DNA of 64,000 nt, taken from positions 62,001-126,000 of the forward strand of contig JANXYX010000003.1 in assembly GCA_025408425.1 (NCBI GenBank), read 5' to 3'. The notes below the pieces were generated by a model that worked only from the letters and a program-made list of their open reading frames with translations, did no database searches and was not told the origin of the DNA. Of this stretch, positions 48,618-58,294 are shown piece after piece; position 1 is the stretch's first letter, and every line of letters begins with the position of its first letter. Source of the stretch: Granulicella sp. (GTDB lineage: Bacteria > Acidobacteriota > Terriglobia > Terriglobales > Acidobacteriaceae). The position numbers and the translations under genes were made by a program.

Positions 48618-49813
48618 CGCTTCTCCGCGTCCAGCAGCTTCTTCTTCCGCTCTAATCCCCAACGATACCCAGCCAACCCGCCATCCTTCGCAACCACCCG
48701 ATGACACGGCACTACCACCGCCACCGGATTCGCTCCAATCGCCGCACCCACCGCTCGCGAGGACTTCGGTGCGCCCAGCGCCAGTGCCAGCTCCGAGTAA
48801 CTCCGTGTCTCCCCCCGCGGAATCTCCTGCAGCGCCTTCCAAACCCGCTGCTGAAACGCCGTAGCTCGAACGTCCAACGGAAAAGTCGCAGCCAAAGGAT
48901 GCTCCCCCAACTGACTTGTCACAAACGCCACAGCTCCAGCCAGCCAGCCCCCAGGGTCGGACATCGTCCCCTTCGCCGGTACCAGTTCAGCCTTGTCGAA
49001 CCGCTCCCGCAGGTCCGCCAGCAGCTCCTTATCGTCACGCCCAAACGTAATCGCGCAAACCCCCACGCTCGTTGCCGCCACCAGCATCCGCCCCAGCGGA
49101 GTAGCCGCCGTCGTGTACCGAATCCGCAGCCCCGCCCCACCCTCCCGCATCACCCGCGGAGTCATTCCCAGCGCCGCACCGCTCTTCTCATACAACCGGC
49201 TGCTCGACCCAAACCCCGCCTCATAGATCGCATCCGTAATCTTCTTCTTTGGCGGAACCGTGCAAGCCTCACCCACCTTGCCCGCCGCAACCTTCTTAGC
49301 CGGTCGCACTCCCGCCTTGAACCGCTCCAGCCGCGCCGCCTTCGCATACTCCCCCGGACTTACTCCCAGCACTCGCTTGAATCCGCGCAGAATTGTCAGC
49401 CGCCCCACGCCCGTAGCCTTCGCCACATCCGCCAGCCGCGTCCGCGTTCCAGAATCTGCATGCTCCTTCATATAGTCCGTCACCGCAGCAATCGCACCCG
49501 CCTGCGGATCGTCCTTCGGCACCGTCCGGTCCGGCTCACACCGCAGACACGGCCGATACCCTGCAGCCTCAGCCAGCGCTGCAGTCGGGAAGAACGCCAC
49601 GTTCTTCCGCGTCGGCCTGCGGCTCGGACAGCTCGGCTTGCAGTAAATCTTCGTCGACTTCACTGCATAGAAAAACTGCCCGTCGGCGCTGGCATCGCGC
49701 TCCAGCACCTGCTGCCACTGCTTGCCGGGAAAATAAGAGGGAACTGTCGTCTTGGAAGAACTCATCGTAAGGATTGCCGCATTCGTAGAGGGTTGTACAG
49801 AATTAGTCGCCAT
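48614..49813 (-). CDS. ada: Ada: DNA alkylation repair methyltransferase and regulator
   Basis: 399 residues. The N-terminal zinc/methyl-acceptor domain has YCKPSCPSRRP and CLRCEPD. An AraC-type helix-turn-helix follows, TRLADVAKATGVGRLTILRGFK. The C-terminal O6-alkylguanine transferase has PCHRVV with the acceptor cysteine and FQQRVWKALQEIPRGE. It repairs methyl phosphotriesters and O6-methylguanine and activates repair genes once methylated. Odd: about 25 basic residues (PAKKVAAGKVGEACTVPPKK) are inserted between the two HTHs of the AraC domain. The first residues (to about 25) are extra compared with E. coli Ada; a start at ATG 49765 is possible. Confidence 0.92.
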   Translation of the reverse strand: MATNSVQPSTNAAILTMSSSKTTVPSYFPGKQWQQVLERDASADGQFFYAVKSTKIYCKPSCPSRRPTRKNVAFFPTAALAEAAGYRPCLRCEPDRTVPKDDPQAGAIAAVTDYMKEHADSGTRTRLADVAKATGVGRLTILRGFKRVLGVSPGEYAKAARLERFKAGVRPAKKVAAGKVGEACTVPPKKKITDAIYEAGFGSSSRLYEKSGAALGMTPRVMREGGAGLRIRYTTAATPLGRMLVAATSVGVCAITFGRDDKELLADLRERFDKAELVPAKGTMSDPGGWLAGAVAFVTSQLGEHPLAATFPLDVRATAFQQRVWKALQEIPRGETRSYSELALALGAPKSSRAVGAAIGANPVAVVVPCHRVVAKDGGLAGYRWGLERKKKLLDAEKR

Positions 49814-49904
49814 ACTCAGTATCGTCCTACTTCCCGCTCAGCGCCACACTCCGCAATGTTCATCCAAACTCAGCCGTCCACGCAGACAGCAGACTCTCAA
49901 TGGA

Positions 49905-52052
49905 TCACTGCGGAAGAGCGAACGCCACATACACGCCGCCAATCGGACCCCGAGGATTCATGCTGCTTCCTCCTGCCGCAATCACCACATACTGCCGCCC
50001 ATTCACTTCATAGGTGGCAGGAGTGGCATTCCCCGCAAAAGGAAGAGTCGCTTCCCACAGCAGCTTGCCGCTCGCCTTATCAAAGGCCCTCATCTTCTTA
50101 TCGAAATTAGTCGCTGCAATGAAGATCAGACCCCCTTCGGTCACGATAGGACCACCATAGTTCTCGCTTCCCGTGTCCGGCATGCCCGTCGCCACCAACT
50201 CCGGATACTGTCCTAACGGAAGTTGCCAGAGATACCTGCCCGTCTTCAGATCGAGTGCACTCAAGGTACCCCAGGGGGCAGCAGTTGCCGGATAACCCTC
50301 AGGATCCACAAACCTCCGGTACCCAGTCAAGGTGTACGGCGAACCGCCGTTCCGAGCAGCGGCCACGTCCCCTGCATCTTTCGGCGTCACCGTCTCTTCA
50401 CTTGCCTTGGCGCTACTCGTTGTCAGGTCGTTCTCCGTGCGCAGATAAGCCAGCAACTCGTTCAGAGTTCTTCCCTGCAAAGGCAGGGCCGGCATCCGTC
50501 CCTTGCCGGCATGGATCGTCGCGGCAATCTGCTCCGTCGTAAGCCTATGGCTGATATCCAGCAGAGAGGGGGACTCTGGTGGCGAACCCGCGCGATGCTC
50601 CCCATGGCACACACTGCACTGGTTCAGGTAAATCAAGCGGCCGGCACTTCCGCTTTGCACCGCGAGCGCGCCTAGCGAGGCGTAGTTATTCGCATTGATA
50701 TAGAGGATGCCGGTCCCCGGATCCATCGCTGGTCCACCCCATTCCGCGCCACCTTCGAAGCTCGGTTGCACCAGCGTGTCGGAGCCGACGCTCAGCGGTA
50801 CAAACTGTCCCTCGTGCCGCAACTCGCGAAAGCGCTTCACCGCCCACGCATGAGCCTCCGGCGTCCGTTCAGTAAGCGTGTCTTCCGTTACGGCCTGACG
50901 TGCAAACGGTTCTGGTTTCACCGCGTAAGGCTGCGTCTTCGAGGCCATCTCACCCTGCGTTGTACTGGCAGGATACGGACGGTTCTCAATCGGAAACAGC
51001 GGTACCCCGGTCACCCTGTTGAAGACGTACAGGTAGCCCTGCTTCGTGGTCTGTGCGACCGCCGGAATCATCTTCCCGTCCAGAGCCACAGAGAGCAGGA
51101 TAGGAGGCGCCGGAAAATCCCTGTCCCATATGTCGTGATGGACCCCCTGAAAGTGCCAGATCCTCTTGCCTGTCCCGGCATCAAGCGCAATTAATGTATC
51201 GGCGAAGAGGTTGTCGCCCAGCCTCGCAGCTCCGTAGAAGTCCGGGCCGGCCGATCCAGTGGGAATAAAGACCATGCCGCGCTCCACATCCACCGCCATA
51301 CCGGCCCAGTTGTTCGCTGCGCCTGCTGCCCTCCACGCATCCTTCGGCCATGTCTCGTGCCCGAACTCGCCCGGATGCGGAATCGTATGGAACGACCAAC
51401 GCAGCGCCCCACTCTGCACGTCATAAGCTCGAACGTCGCCCGGAGGCGCAGGCAGCGTCTCCGGCTCTCGCCCCCCAACAATCAGCAGGTCTTTATAAAT
51501 CACTCCGGGGCTCGTCAAGGCGATGGACTGCTGCGCAGAATCGCGCCCCAGATCCTCTCGCAAATCGATTCTGCCACTCTTCCCAAAGCTCGAAATGGCA
51601 TTGCCCGTCGATGGATCCAGGGCATAGACGAAGTTCATCACTCCGGCCAAAATGCGTCTTTCCTTCCCGTCCGTCCAGTAGGTTATCCCGCGATTGGGAC
51701 CGGTGCCTTCGATCTTGGAATCGAACTTCCACAGCAGCTTGCCCGTCGCCCCATCAAGAGCGATCACCTCCTGCTTTGGAGTAAGGGCATAGAGCACACC
51801 ATCGACGACGATAGGAGTCGTCTCCAGGCCGCCACTCTCGCCCGTGTCAAAGCTCCACGCAATCTTCAGCCGGGAAACATTGGTACGATTGATCTGCTTG
51901 AGGCTGGAGTAGTGCGAATTCCCAGGTGTTCCGCCCGTTACGGGCCAGTTCGCGCTGGTTCCCGCCACGTCTTGAGCCATTCCTGCGATGCTCAGACTTA
52001 GCGGAAACAGCCACACCCACCACGCGCGCCCCATTCTCCTGAATCCTGTCAT
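49905..52052 (-). CDS. PQQ-dependent dehydrogenase with inserted cytochrome c domain
   Basis: 715 residues. A signal peptide (about 1-26) precedes the eight-bladed propeller of quinoprotein alcohol or glucose dehydrogenases (WSFDTGESGGLETTPIVVDGVLY, WHFQGVHHDIWDRDFPAPP, AAPWGTLSALDLKTG). A heme c site, C479-S-V-C-H483, with the rest of a small cytochrome c domain (about 470-550), sits inside the propeller before the last blades rather than at an end. It oxidises an alcohol, sugar or aldose in the periplasm and can pass electrons on through its own heme. If sugar is the substrate, it would feed aldonates to the xylonate route in this window, but that is inference. Confidence 0.88.
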   Translation of the reverse strand: MTGFRRMGRAWWVWLFPLSLSIAGMAQDVAGTSANWPVTGGTPGNSHYSSLKQINRTNVSRLKIAWSFDTGESGGLETTPIVVDGVLYALTPKQEVIALDGATGKLLWKFDSKIEGTGPNRGITYWTDGKERRILAGVMNFVYALDPSTGNAISSFGKSGRIDLREDLGRDSAQQSIALTSPGVIYKDLLIVGGREPETLPAPPGDVRAYDVQSGALRWSFHTIPHPGEFGHETWPKDAWRAAGAANNWAGMAVDVERGMVFIPTGSAGPDFYGAARLGDNLFADTLIALDAGTGKRIWHFQGVHHDIWDRDFPAPPILLSVALDGKMIPAVAQTTKQGYLYVFNRVTGVPLFPIENRPYPASTTQGEMASKTQPYAVKPEPFARQAVTEDTLTERTPEAHAWAVKRFRELRHEGQFVPLSVGSDTLVQPSFEGGAEWGGPAMDPGTGILYINANNYASLGALAVQSGSAGRLIYLNQCSVCHGEHRAGSPPESPSLLDISHRLTTEQIAATIHAGKGRMPALPLQGRTLNELLAYLRTENDLTTSSAKASEETVTPKDAGDVAAARNGGSPYTLTGYRRFVDPEGYPATAAPWGTLSALDLKTGRYLWQLPLGQYPELVATGMPDTGSENYGGPIVTEGGLIFIAATNFDKKMRAFDKASGKLLWEATLPFAGNATPATYEVNGRQYVVIAAGGSSMNPRGPIGGVYVAFALPQ

Positions 52053-52443
52053 CCGAACATCCTAGCTGGTGGCAATCATGACGGGTGATTCCTCCGGGTT
52101 ACCGCGATGACACCCCAGCGCTCTGAAGCAACTGACAACTGAGGATCAATACTGTGAAACGCGTTTGTGTTCAGGCTAGCCAACTCGCGAATAGTCTTCT
52201 ACCAAAACTCACCTTGCAGCGCCCCACCAATCCTTGACACACCTGATAGCCCAGGAAGGAGAGACAGCCTGAGGTCCGGCCCAGGATGGGCCTTAGGTAT
52301 TCAACCTTGAGCCTCCCTGGTCCAGACCTAAAGCCTCTCCTTCGAAGACTTTGCACACTTTTGCCGGGGGAGGGGGAGTGCCAGGCCGAACGCCCCATCA
52401 CTCATGTATCCTCTCCTCACGCCAAAAGCAGGAGCAGCTCTAC
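52053..52443. other. Non-coding region between PQQ dehydrogenase and GH29 genes
   Basis: 391 bases between divergent genes with no credible frame. Both promoters should lie here. A purine-rich AGCAGGAGCAG near 52430 is the GH29 ribosome site. No other structure recognised. Confidence 0.4.
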
Positions 52444-53793
52444 ATGCGACTTCGCAACACGTTCGCCCTTCTACTTCTCACCGCCTCCGCCACCCTCTCC
52501 GGCGCGCAGAACTTCACCGACGTAAAACCTTCCCCCCAGCAAGTCGCATGGCAGGATCTCGAATTTGGCGTCATCCTTCACTTCGGCACCAACACCTTCC
52601 TCAACCGCGAGTGGGGCGACGGCACCGCCAGCCCCTCCGTCTTCAACCCCACACAATTCGACCCCGATCAATGGATGAAGGCCATCAAGGCCTCCGGCGC
52701 AACCTACGTCGTCATGGTCGCCAAACACCACGACGGCTTCTGCCTCTGGCCTACTAAGCAGACCGACTACAGCATCGCCGCATCCCCCTGGAAGGACGGC
52801 AAAGGCGACATGGTCGGCGAAGTCGCCAAAGCGGCCCACGCCAACGGCCTCAAGTTCGGCGTCTACCTCTCCCCCTGGGACCGGCACGAACCCAAATACA
52901 AAGACTCCGCCGCATACGACTCTTACTACCGCGCCGAACTTGAAGAACTAGCCACCCGCTACGGTGACTTGGTCGAGTTCTGGCTCGACGGAGCCGGAAG
53001 CGAAGGCCACGTCTACAACTTCCCCAAAATTATCGAAACCCTCCGAACCTACCAGCCCAATACCATCGTCTTCGCCGACACCGCCCTCTTCGAATATGGA
53101 GACGCGCGCTGGGCCGGAGACGAGTCCGGAAAAATCGCTTATGAGAACTGGAACGTCATCGACCGCCATGGCTACCTCCGCTGGCGCCCCATTGAAATCG
53201 ATACCCCCCTCCGCAAGCTGCACTGGTTCTGGCATCCCCACGACGAAGCATCCCTGAAGTCCCTCGACGAATTGCTGGACGGATATGAAAACTCCGTCGG
53301 ACGCGGAGGCCAGTGGATGATAGGCGTTGCACCCGATGATCGCGGTCTTCTCCCCGATTCGGATGTCCAGCGGCTGCACGAGCTAGGCGATGCAATCAAG
53401 AATCGTTACGCCCACAACCTTGCCCTTCACCATCTCCCCGCTGACATCAACTCACAACGAGCTCTTGATGGTGATCTGGACACCTTCTGGTCCGCCCCGG
53501 AAGGCTCGCACCAGGCCACCTTGGAAGTTCACTTCGCGGCGCCCGTTGCAGTCAGCCGTACCCTCACGATGGAATGGCTCGTCAACGGACAGAACGTCCA
53601 GCGCTACCGCATCGAAGCCTGGAGCAACAATGCCTGGACCACGCTCGTGACAGGGAATGCCATCGGCCACAAGAAGATTGATAGCTTCGCAGCTACCACG
53701 ACGCAACGCGTAAGACTCACCATACTGTCCAGCGCGGGAACTGCCCGAATCCGCGAATTCCAGGTCTTCAGCGAGAATCCAGCCGCAAAATAA
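52444..53793 (+). CDS. Secreted alpha-L-fucosidase (GH29)
   Basis: 449 residues from ATG 52444, chosen for the ribosome site AGGAG nine bases upstream; the frame is open further back. A signal peptide (1-21) is followed by the GH29 barrel: LEFGVILHFGTNTF, VVMVAKHHDGFCLWP, GVYLSPWDRHEP, and the nucleophile Asp182 in EFWLDGAG. The last 110 residues form a discoidin (F5/8 type C) binding domain. It releases fucose from plant or glycoprotein glycans and ties in with the fucose-related isomerase at the window start. It converges on the transglutaminase-like gene. Confidence 0.92.
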   Translation: MRLRNTFALLLLTASATLSGAQNFTDVKPSPQQVAWQDLEFGVILHFGTNTFLNREWGDGTASPSVFNPTQFDPDQWMKAIKASGATYVVMVAKHHDGFCLWPTKQTDYSIAASPWKDGKGDMVGEVAKAAHANGLKFGVYLSPWDRHEPKYKDSAAYDSYYRAELEELATRYGDLVEFWLDGAGSEGHVYNFPKIIETLRTYQPNTIVFADTALFEYGDARWAGDESGKIAYENWNVIDRHGYLRWRPIEIDTPLRKLHWFWHPHDEASLKSLDELLDGYENSVGRGGQWMIGVAPDDRGLLPDSDVQRLHELGDAIKNRYAHNLALHHLPADINSQRALDGDLDTFWSAPEGSHQATLEVHFAAPVAVSRTLTMEWLVNGQNVQRYRIEAWSNNAWTTLVTGNAIGHKKIDSFAATTTQRVRLTILSSAGTARIREFQVFSENPAAK

Positions 53794-53807
53794 AGCGGCG
53801 ACCTCCG

Positions 53808-54704
53808 CTACAACGCCGTCGGCAGAACCCACTTCTTATCCCGCACCCCGCCACCCACCAGCGGAACCGTCTCCCCCCGGGGATCCACTTCGTAGCTCGC
53901 GACGTAGAAGTTCGTCACATCTGCCACCCCAAAGCTCGTTGTAATCGCCACATCCGTCGCATCCCGCCCGGTCGCCATCAGCACCCGACCATACTGGGGG
54001 CTATTGTGGCGTGCATCCATCGTCCACCAGCGCCCATCCAGAAACACTTGATACCACGCGCTGAAGTCCCCCGCACCGCTATACGGCCGGCGGATATCGC
54101 CCAGGTAACCCGTCACATACCGCGCCGGAATATTCATCGCCCGCGTCAACGTAATCGCCAGGTGCTGGTAGTCCCGGCACACTCCCACCCGCTCCGTAAA
54201 TACGTCCAGCGCTGTCTTCGTAGGCCGTGCCGTCTTGTAATCGAAGCGCACATGATTGTGCACCCAATCTCGAATCCACACTGCCCGCGCCCATCCCGGC
54301 GTCGTATGTCCAAACATCTCGCTCGCTAACTGCGACAGTTGATCCACCTGGCAGTACCGGCTGCTTAGCAAAAACTGCAATGTCTCTGGCGGCAGTTGCT
54401 CCACCGGATGCTGCTCTGCTTCCGCATGGATTACATCCTGTTGCTCGTCACTCTCCACCAGGCTGCGGCCGCTCACCCGAAGCGCTCCCTGCGGAGCGAC
54501 AAACCGCGAACACCGATTCCCAAAGCTATCGATGTACTCTTCGACCTCAATCTTCCTGGTCCTGTCGCCCGCTAGATGTTCGATCAGTAGCTCTTCCGGA
54601 GTGCGAACCAGAGGATCCAGCGAAGGATGCAGTCGGAGCATCGCCACCATCGGCAGCGTCAGGGGCAGAGAAAATTGAATCTCAAACTCGGAACGTATAA
54701 GCAT
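53808..54704 (-). CDS. Transglutaminase-like family protein
   Basis: 298 residues. An N-terminal beta domain (1-75) is the bacterial transglutaminase-like N module. The core contains the nucleophile Cys176 in RVGVCRDYQHLAI and the aspartate in WTMDARHNSP. The histidine that most papain-like transglutaminases carry (H-A-W) is serine here (DFSAWYQVFL), which I believe occurs across this bacterial subfamily. It may be a cytoplasmic protease or amidase; no signal peptide. Function unknown. Confidence 0.8.
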   Translation of the reverse strand: MLIRSEFEIQFSLPLTLPMVAMLRLHPSLDPLVRTPEELLIEHLAGDRTRKIEVEEYIDSFGNRCSRFVAPQGALRVSGRSLVESDEQQDVIHAEAEQHPVEQLPPETLQFLLSSRYCQVDQLSQLASEMFGHTTPGWARAVWIRDWVHNHVRFDYKTARPTKTALDVFTERVGVCRDYQHLAITLTRAMNIPARYVTGYLGDIRRPYSGAGDFSAWYQVFLDGRWWTMDARHNSPQYGRVLMATGRDATDVAITTSFGVADVTNFYVASYEVDPRGETVPLVGGGVRDKKWVLPTAL

Positions 54705-54834
54705 AGTTATCCTCGGCCCTTAAGCAGGAAAACAGGACAAGTGACGAAAACCCTTATCCAGAGCCATCTTTTACTAGGATGCGAAAAGTTTCTGAAGCGT
54801 AAGTCTAACCTGATTCCCCCGCCAGTCAAAAAGA

Positions 54835-54860
54835 AAGGGCAAGCCGCCAGGCTTGCCCTT
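54835..54860 (-). terminator. Intrinsic terminator of metK
   Basis: A perfect 11-bp stem (54835-54845 with 54850-54860), 4-base loop; on the minus strand it is followed by TTCTTTTTGA. It is 33 bases after the metK stop. Confidence 0.85.
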
Positions 54861-54892
54861 CTCTTTCAATCCACGAATCGATCGAACAAAGA

Positions 54893-56065
54893 CTACTTGG
54901 CCGCAAGTTCCTTTACGCCAGCCTGCTCCGCCAGCGTGGCAGCCTTGTCTGTCGCCTCCCACTTGAAGAGGTTCCCGTTCCGGCCAAAGTGTCCATAAGC
55001 AGCCGTCTTCTTGAAGATCGGCTTCCGCAGGTCGAGGCTCTCGATAATCCCCTTCGGCGTCAGCGAGAAGTTCTTCCTCACCAACTCTTCCAGCTTCGCC
55101 TCATCCACTTTGCCCGTGCCAAACGTCTCAACCAGCACGCTTACAGGCTCGGCAACACCAATCGCATAAGCCAACTGCACCTCGCATCGGTCTGCAAGCC
55201 CGGCAGCCACGATATTCTTCGCGACATACCGCGCCATGTACGCAGCCGAGCGATCCACTTTCGTCGCATCCTTGCCGCTGAAGGCTCCGCCGCCGTGACG
55301 CCCCATGCCGCCATAGGTGTCGACGATGATCTTGCGTCCCGTCAGACCCGTATCGCCCATCGGTCCGCCAACCACAAACCGGCCCGTCGGATTGATGTGA
55401 TACTTCGTGTCCGCGTCCAGCAAATTAGCCGGAATCACTGCCTGGATAACGTGCTTCATAATGTCCGCACGCAGCTCCTCGTTTCCTACGTTTTCCGCAT
55501 GCTGCGTCGAAATCACGACCGCATCCACCCGCTTCGGCTTGTGGTTTGAGTCATACTCCACCGTCACCTGGGTCTTGCCGTCCGGCCGCAGATACGCCAT
55601 CAGCCCGCTTTTGCGGACCTCGCTCAGCCGATACGCCAGCTTGTGCGCCAACGAAATCGGAGTAGGCATCAGCTCTGGCGTCTCGTTCGTCGCATACCCG
55701 AACATCATGCCCTGGTCGCCGGCGCCGCCTGTATCTACGCCCATCGCAATGTCGCCAGACTGCTTATTGATCGTCGAGATCACCGCGCACGTATTCGAAT
55801 CGAAGCCATACAGTGCGTTATCGTAACCAATCGCTGCTACCGTTCCGCGCACCACGCTCTGAAAGTCCACATAGGCCTTCGTCGTGATCTCGCCCGCAAT
55901 TATCACCAGACCCGTGCAGGTCAGCGTCTCGCACGCCACCCGGCTGTAAGGGTCCTGCTCCAGGCACGCATCCAGAATCGCGTCGGAGATTTGATCGGCA
56001 ATCTTGTCCGGATGCCCTTCGGTTACTGACTCACTCGTAAACAGAAAACGGTCGCGTTTGGCCAA
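54893..56065 (-). CDS. metK: S-adenosylmethionine synthetase
   Basis: 390 residues with AAGGAG upstream. Signatures: [51 protein letters not shown] and YGHFGRNG at the C-terminal end. It makes SAM from methionine and ATP in the cytoplasm and pairs with ahcY in the methyl cycle. No SAM riboswitch is recognisable upstream. A terminator follows. Confidence 0.97.
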   Translation of the reverse strand: MAKRDRFLFTSESVTEGHPDKIADQISDAILDACLEQDPYSRVACETLTCTGLVIIAGEITTKAYVDFQSVVRGTVAAIGYDNALYGFDSNTCAVISTINKQSGDIAMGVDTGGAGDQGMMFGYATNETPELMPTPISLAHKLAYRLSEVRKSGLMAYLRPDGKTQVTVEYDSNHKPKRVDAVVISTQHAENVGNEELRADIMKHVIQAVIPANLLDADTKYHINPTGRFVVGGPMGDTGLTGRKIIVDTYGGMGRHGGGAFSGKDATKVDRSAAYMARYVAKNIVAAGLADRCEVQLAYAIGVAEPVSVLVETFGTGKVDEAKLEELVRKNFSLTPKGIIESLDLRKPIFKKTAAYGHFGRNGNLFKWEATDKAATLAEQAGVKELAAK

Positions 56066-56412
56066 AATTACTCCTTATAAGTCCCTGCCCGGACACTTAG
56101 CCCGGCCAGTTTGATATCCCTTCCATCTTACCCGCCGTCCCTACCCCACGCAAAGCCTCGCAGCTATCCGTAACCCTCCCGCTCTCAACGGCGATTTCCC
56201 GCATCGAACGGCAACCCATCTCCCAAAAAGAAACCGCACCTACCCATAAAACAGGCCACAGCAGCTCTTTTCTTTCAGCAATAACCTTATTAGCCAGATC
56301 TTGGCTCCCTGGACAATAAAGCGAAACTTATAGATAGCGCCGCGTACAGCAGCCAGCTGCTAGCTAAGCTATTGAAAGCAAAAGGGACCACCAACGGCTT
56401 CGTCTCATTAAC
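56066..56412. other. Non-coding region upstream of metK
   Basis: 347 bases between same-strand genes with no credible frame. It must contain the metK promoter and 5' leader. I looked for SAM-I and SAM-II riboswitch landmarks on the minus strand and did not see them. Confidence 0.4.
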
Positions 56413-56913
56413 TCAGCCCACAACCCCAAACCCATCCGGCCCGTTCCTCAACACCGCATCAGATTGTCGAACCGCGCCAACATTCATCGCTCGCCCCGCA
56501 TCAATCCGCCGATGCAGCACGAACGTCCACACCAGCCACCCAAACAGCACCAGAATCGCAAACATCCCCATCACCCCGAGCCAGCGCATCCCCGTCGGGT
56601 TCTGCGCCCCCGCCCGCGCTCTGCGAACATTCTCGGCAAACTCAGACCAGTCTGTTGTATCCGGGCCAGCACCCCCCGTCTCGATCAGGCTGGCCTCAAA
56701 CCGCGTAATCCAGCTCTCTTCTTCCAGCCCCAGAACGCTAAGATAACTCCGCAAAATTCCCTTGCGAAATACGCCACCCGGCAGTTCGTTGTACTCCCCT
56801 GCCTCCAGCGCAAGCACGTAACGCGACGAAACCTTCGTAGCAGCACAAATGGCCTCAATCGAGACCTTGCGCTGCTCCCGCTCCCACCGCAACTCATCGC
56901 AGAATCGCTCCAT
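56413..56913 (-). CDS. RodZ-like protein with helix-turn-helix and one membrane span
   Basis: 166 residues. The N-terminal HTH_25-type domain (about 1-75, LRWEREQRKVSIEAICAATKVSSRYV, YNELPGGVFRKGILRSYL) is that of the cell-shape protein RodZ. A linker with an R-R-A-R-A stretch leads to a membrane span (about 110-130, WLGVMGMFAILVLFGWLVW) and a short periplasmic end without the RodZ C-terminal domain. It may act in cell shape or as a membrane-tethered regulator; an orphan in this context. Confidence 0.75.
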   Translation of the reverse strand: MERFCDELRWEREQRKVSIEAICAATKVSSRYVLALEAGEYNELPGGVFRKGILRSYLSVLGLEEESWITRFEASLIETGGAGPDTTDWSEFAENVRRARAGAQNPTGMRWLGVMGMFAILVLFGWLVWTFVLHRRIDAGRAMNVGAVRQSDAVLRNGPDGFGVVG

Positions 56914-57117
56914 TCACTCCGCTCAATAAAATACTAACCGACCATGTGACAGTGCTTTCCGGTTTGCTGAGAGGTTAGTCCGCCCTCTACATCAAGTCAA
57001 AAAAATACCTACATCAGGTGCCTTTAGCAGCACCTGCAATTCGCGCAGGGAGAACGCCATATATTCGACGCCCCCATGCATCCTTCGGTAGCAGTCAACA
57101 AAGCTTGCCTCAGCCGG

Positions 57118-58245
57118 TTACTGTGCCAGAGCACTCGTCACCGTGGTCTCCTGCGTGCGAAGATGCGCCCGCCGAAGAATCCACCGTCGAGACGGTGTCT
57201 CCAGCCAGTAGAAACTCGCCACACTCAGAGAAAGCGTGACAACCACGTAGGCCAGGAAACCTGGAACTCCAAAACGAAGAATAAATCGTCGACCAACCGC
57301 CATATAAAGCGGAACATGGATCAGATACAGCGCGAAGCTTGCCTCTCCCAGTACCACCAGCCAGCGCATTGAAAATACTGCAGACAGCCATCGGTTGCCG
57401 CTCGCGATCGCCAAAATCATGATTCCAAAGATCGGCAGCAGCAGCCCGTGCTGCATCTGTGCGGGGTAGTACCGCACATCAAACACTGGAATCGCAAGAA
57501 ACGCCGCAAGACCTGCAGCCAGCAGCCACGGCGCGCAGACGCTCAAAATCCGTGACCGGTTGGGACTCCTGCCGATCCAGAGAAACAGCTTCGCCAAACA
57601 GATTCCTATCAAAAACTCATACACATGGCCCAGCGGGTTGTAGGCAAGCCGCCATTCCGTGGTCTGCAGGTTAGCTGCGACTTGGACGATCCTGTTGCCT
57701 CCCAGGTACAGCACCACCGCGAAAAACCACATGCTCCTTGCACGCAGTCTCCAGATAGCGGCGCCAACCAGCGGAAAAATCAGGTAGAAAAAAGCCTCGT
57801 CCGAGAGCGACCACGAAGGGGAATTTATACCTCGCAGGCTGACCAACCACGACTGCAGAAGAACAAGGTGTACCCCAAAAACTGAAACCGTATGCGAGAA
57901 CGGAACTCGGGCGACCAGCCGTTCGGTATAAAGAAAATGCGGCAAATCCAATAGGGTTGCAGCCAGATACAAAGGATAGATACGAGCAAACCGGGCAAGG
58001 TAAAACCGGCGTCGATCAACCGGTTTTTCATCCTTCAGATAAACAATCGCAAGAATGAATCCCGACAACAGAAAGAAAAACGTCACGCTCACGTAACCCA
58101 GTTCCAGGAAGCGTGCAAACGCTCCTGGTCTCAAGGGCTGCGAAGGGATATCCCGAAACGTGTGGTAAAAAACCACGTAAAACGCAGCAAAAAATCGCGC
58201 CGATGTCAGCGGTTCAATCTTTGTCAGTGTTTTGGAAATCTGCAT
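57118..58245 (-). CDS. Acyltransferase 3-family membrane protein
   Basis: 375 residues, about ten spans. The family's early motif RFFAAFYVVFYH carries the conserved histidine, with SFFFLLSGFIL-type next span and RRRFYLARFARIYPLY. These proteins acetylate or otherwise acylate surface polysaccharides, peptidoglycan or lipids at the inner membrane. First of three such proteins in this window's polysaccharide region; it follows a membrane glycosyltransferase-like gene on the same strand after 49 bases. Confidence 0.85.
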   Translation of the reverse strand: MQISKTLTKIEPLTSARFFAAFYVVFYHTFRDIPSQPLRPGAFARFLELGYVSVTFFFLLSGFILAIVYLKDEKPVDRRRFYLARFARIYPLYLAATLLDLPHFLYTERLVARVPFSHTVSVFGVHLVLLQSWLVSLRGINSPSWSLSDEAFFYLIFPLVGAAIWRLRARSMWFFAVVLYLGGNRIVQVAANLQTTEWRLAYNPLGHVYEFLIGICLAKLFLWIGRSPNRSRILSVCAPWLLAAGLAAFLAIPVFDVRYYPAQMQHGLLLPIFGIMILAIASGNRWLSAVFSMRWLVVLGEASFALYLIHVPLYMAVGRRFILRFGVPGFLAYVVVTLSLSVASFYWLETPSRRWILRRAHLRTQETTVTSALAQ

Positions 58246-58294
58246 CGCGCGAATAGTAGTCCGAGTTTATAACGGGGACTGTCGTCCGTCAGTC

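Noticed and set aside
56066..56412. SAM riboswitch upstream of metK
   Set aside because: The region lacks a recognisable SAM-I or SAM-II core, although an undescribed element cannot be excluded by eye.
57465..57473. Another GGTAGTACC copy
   Set aside because: It lies inside the coding sequence of an acyltransferase and is explained by its V-R-Y-Y codons; a 9-mer is expected to occur by chance about once in two windows of this size.
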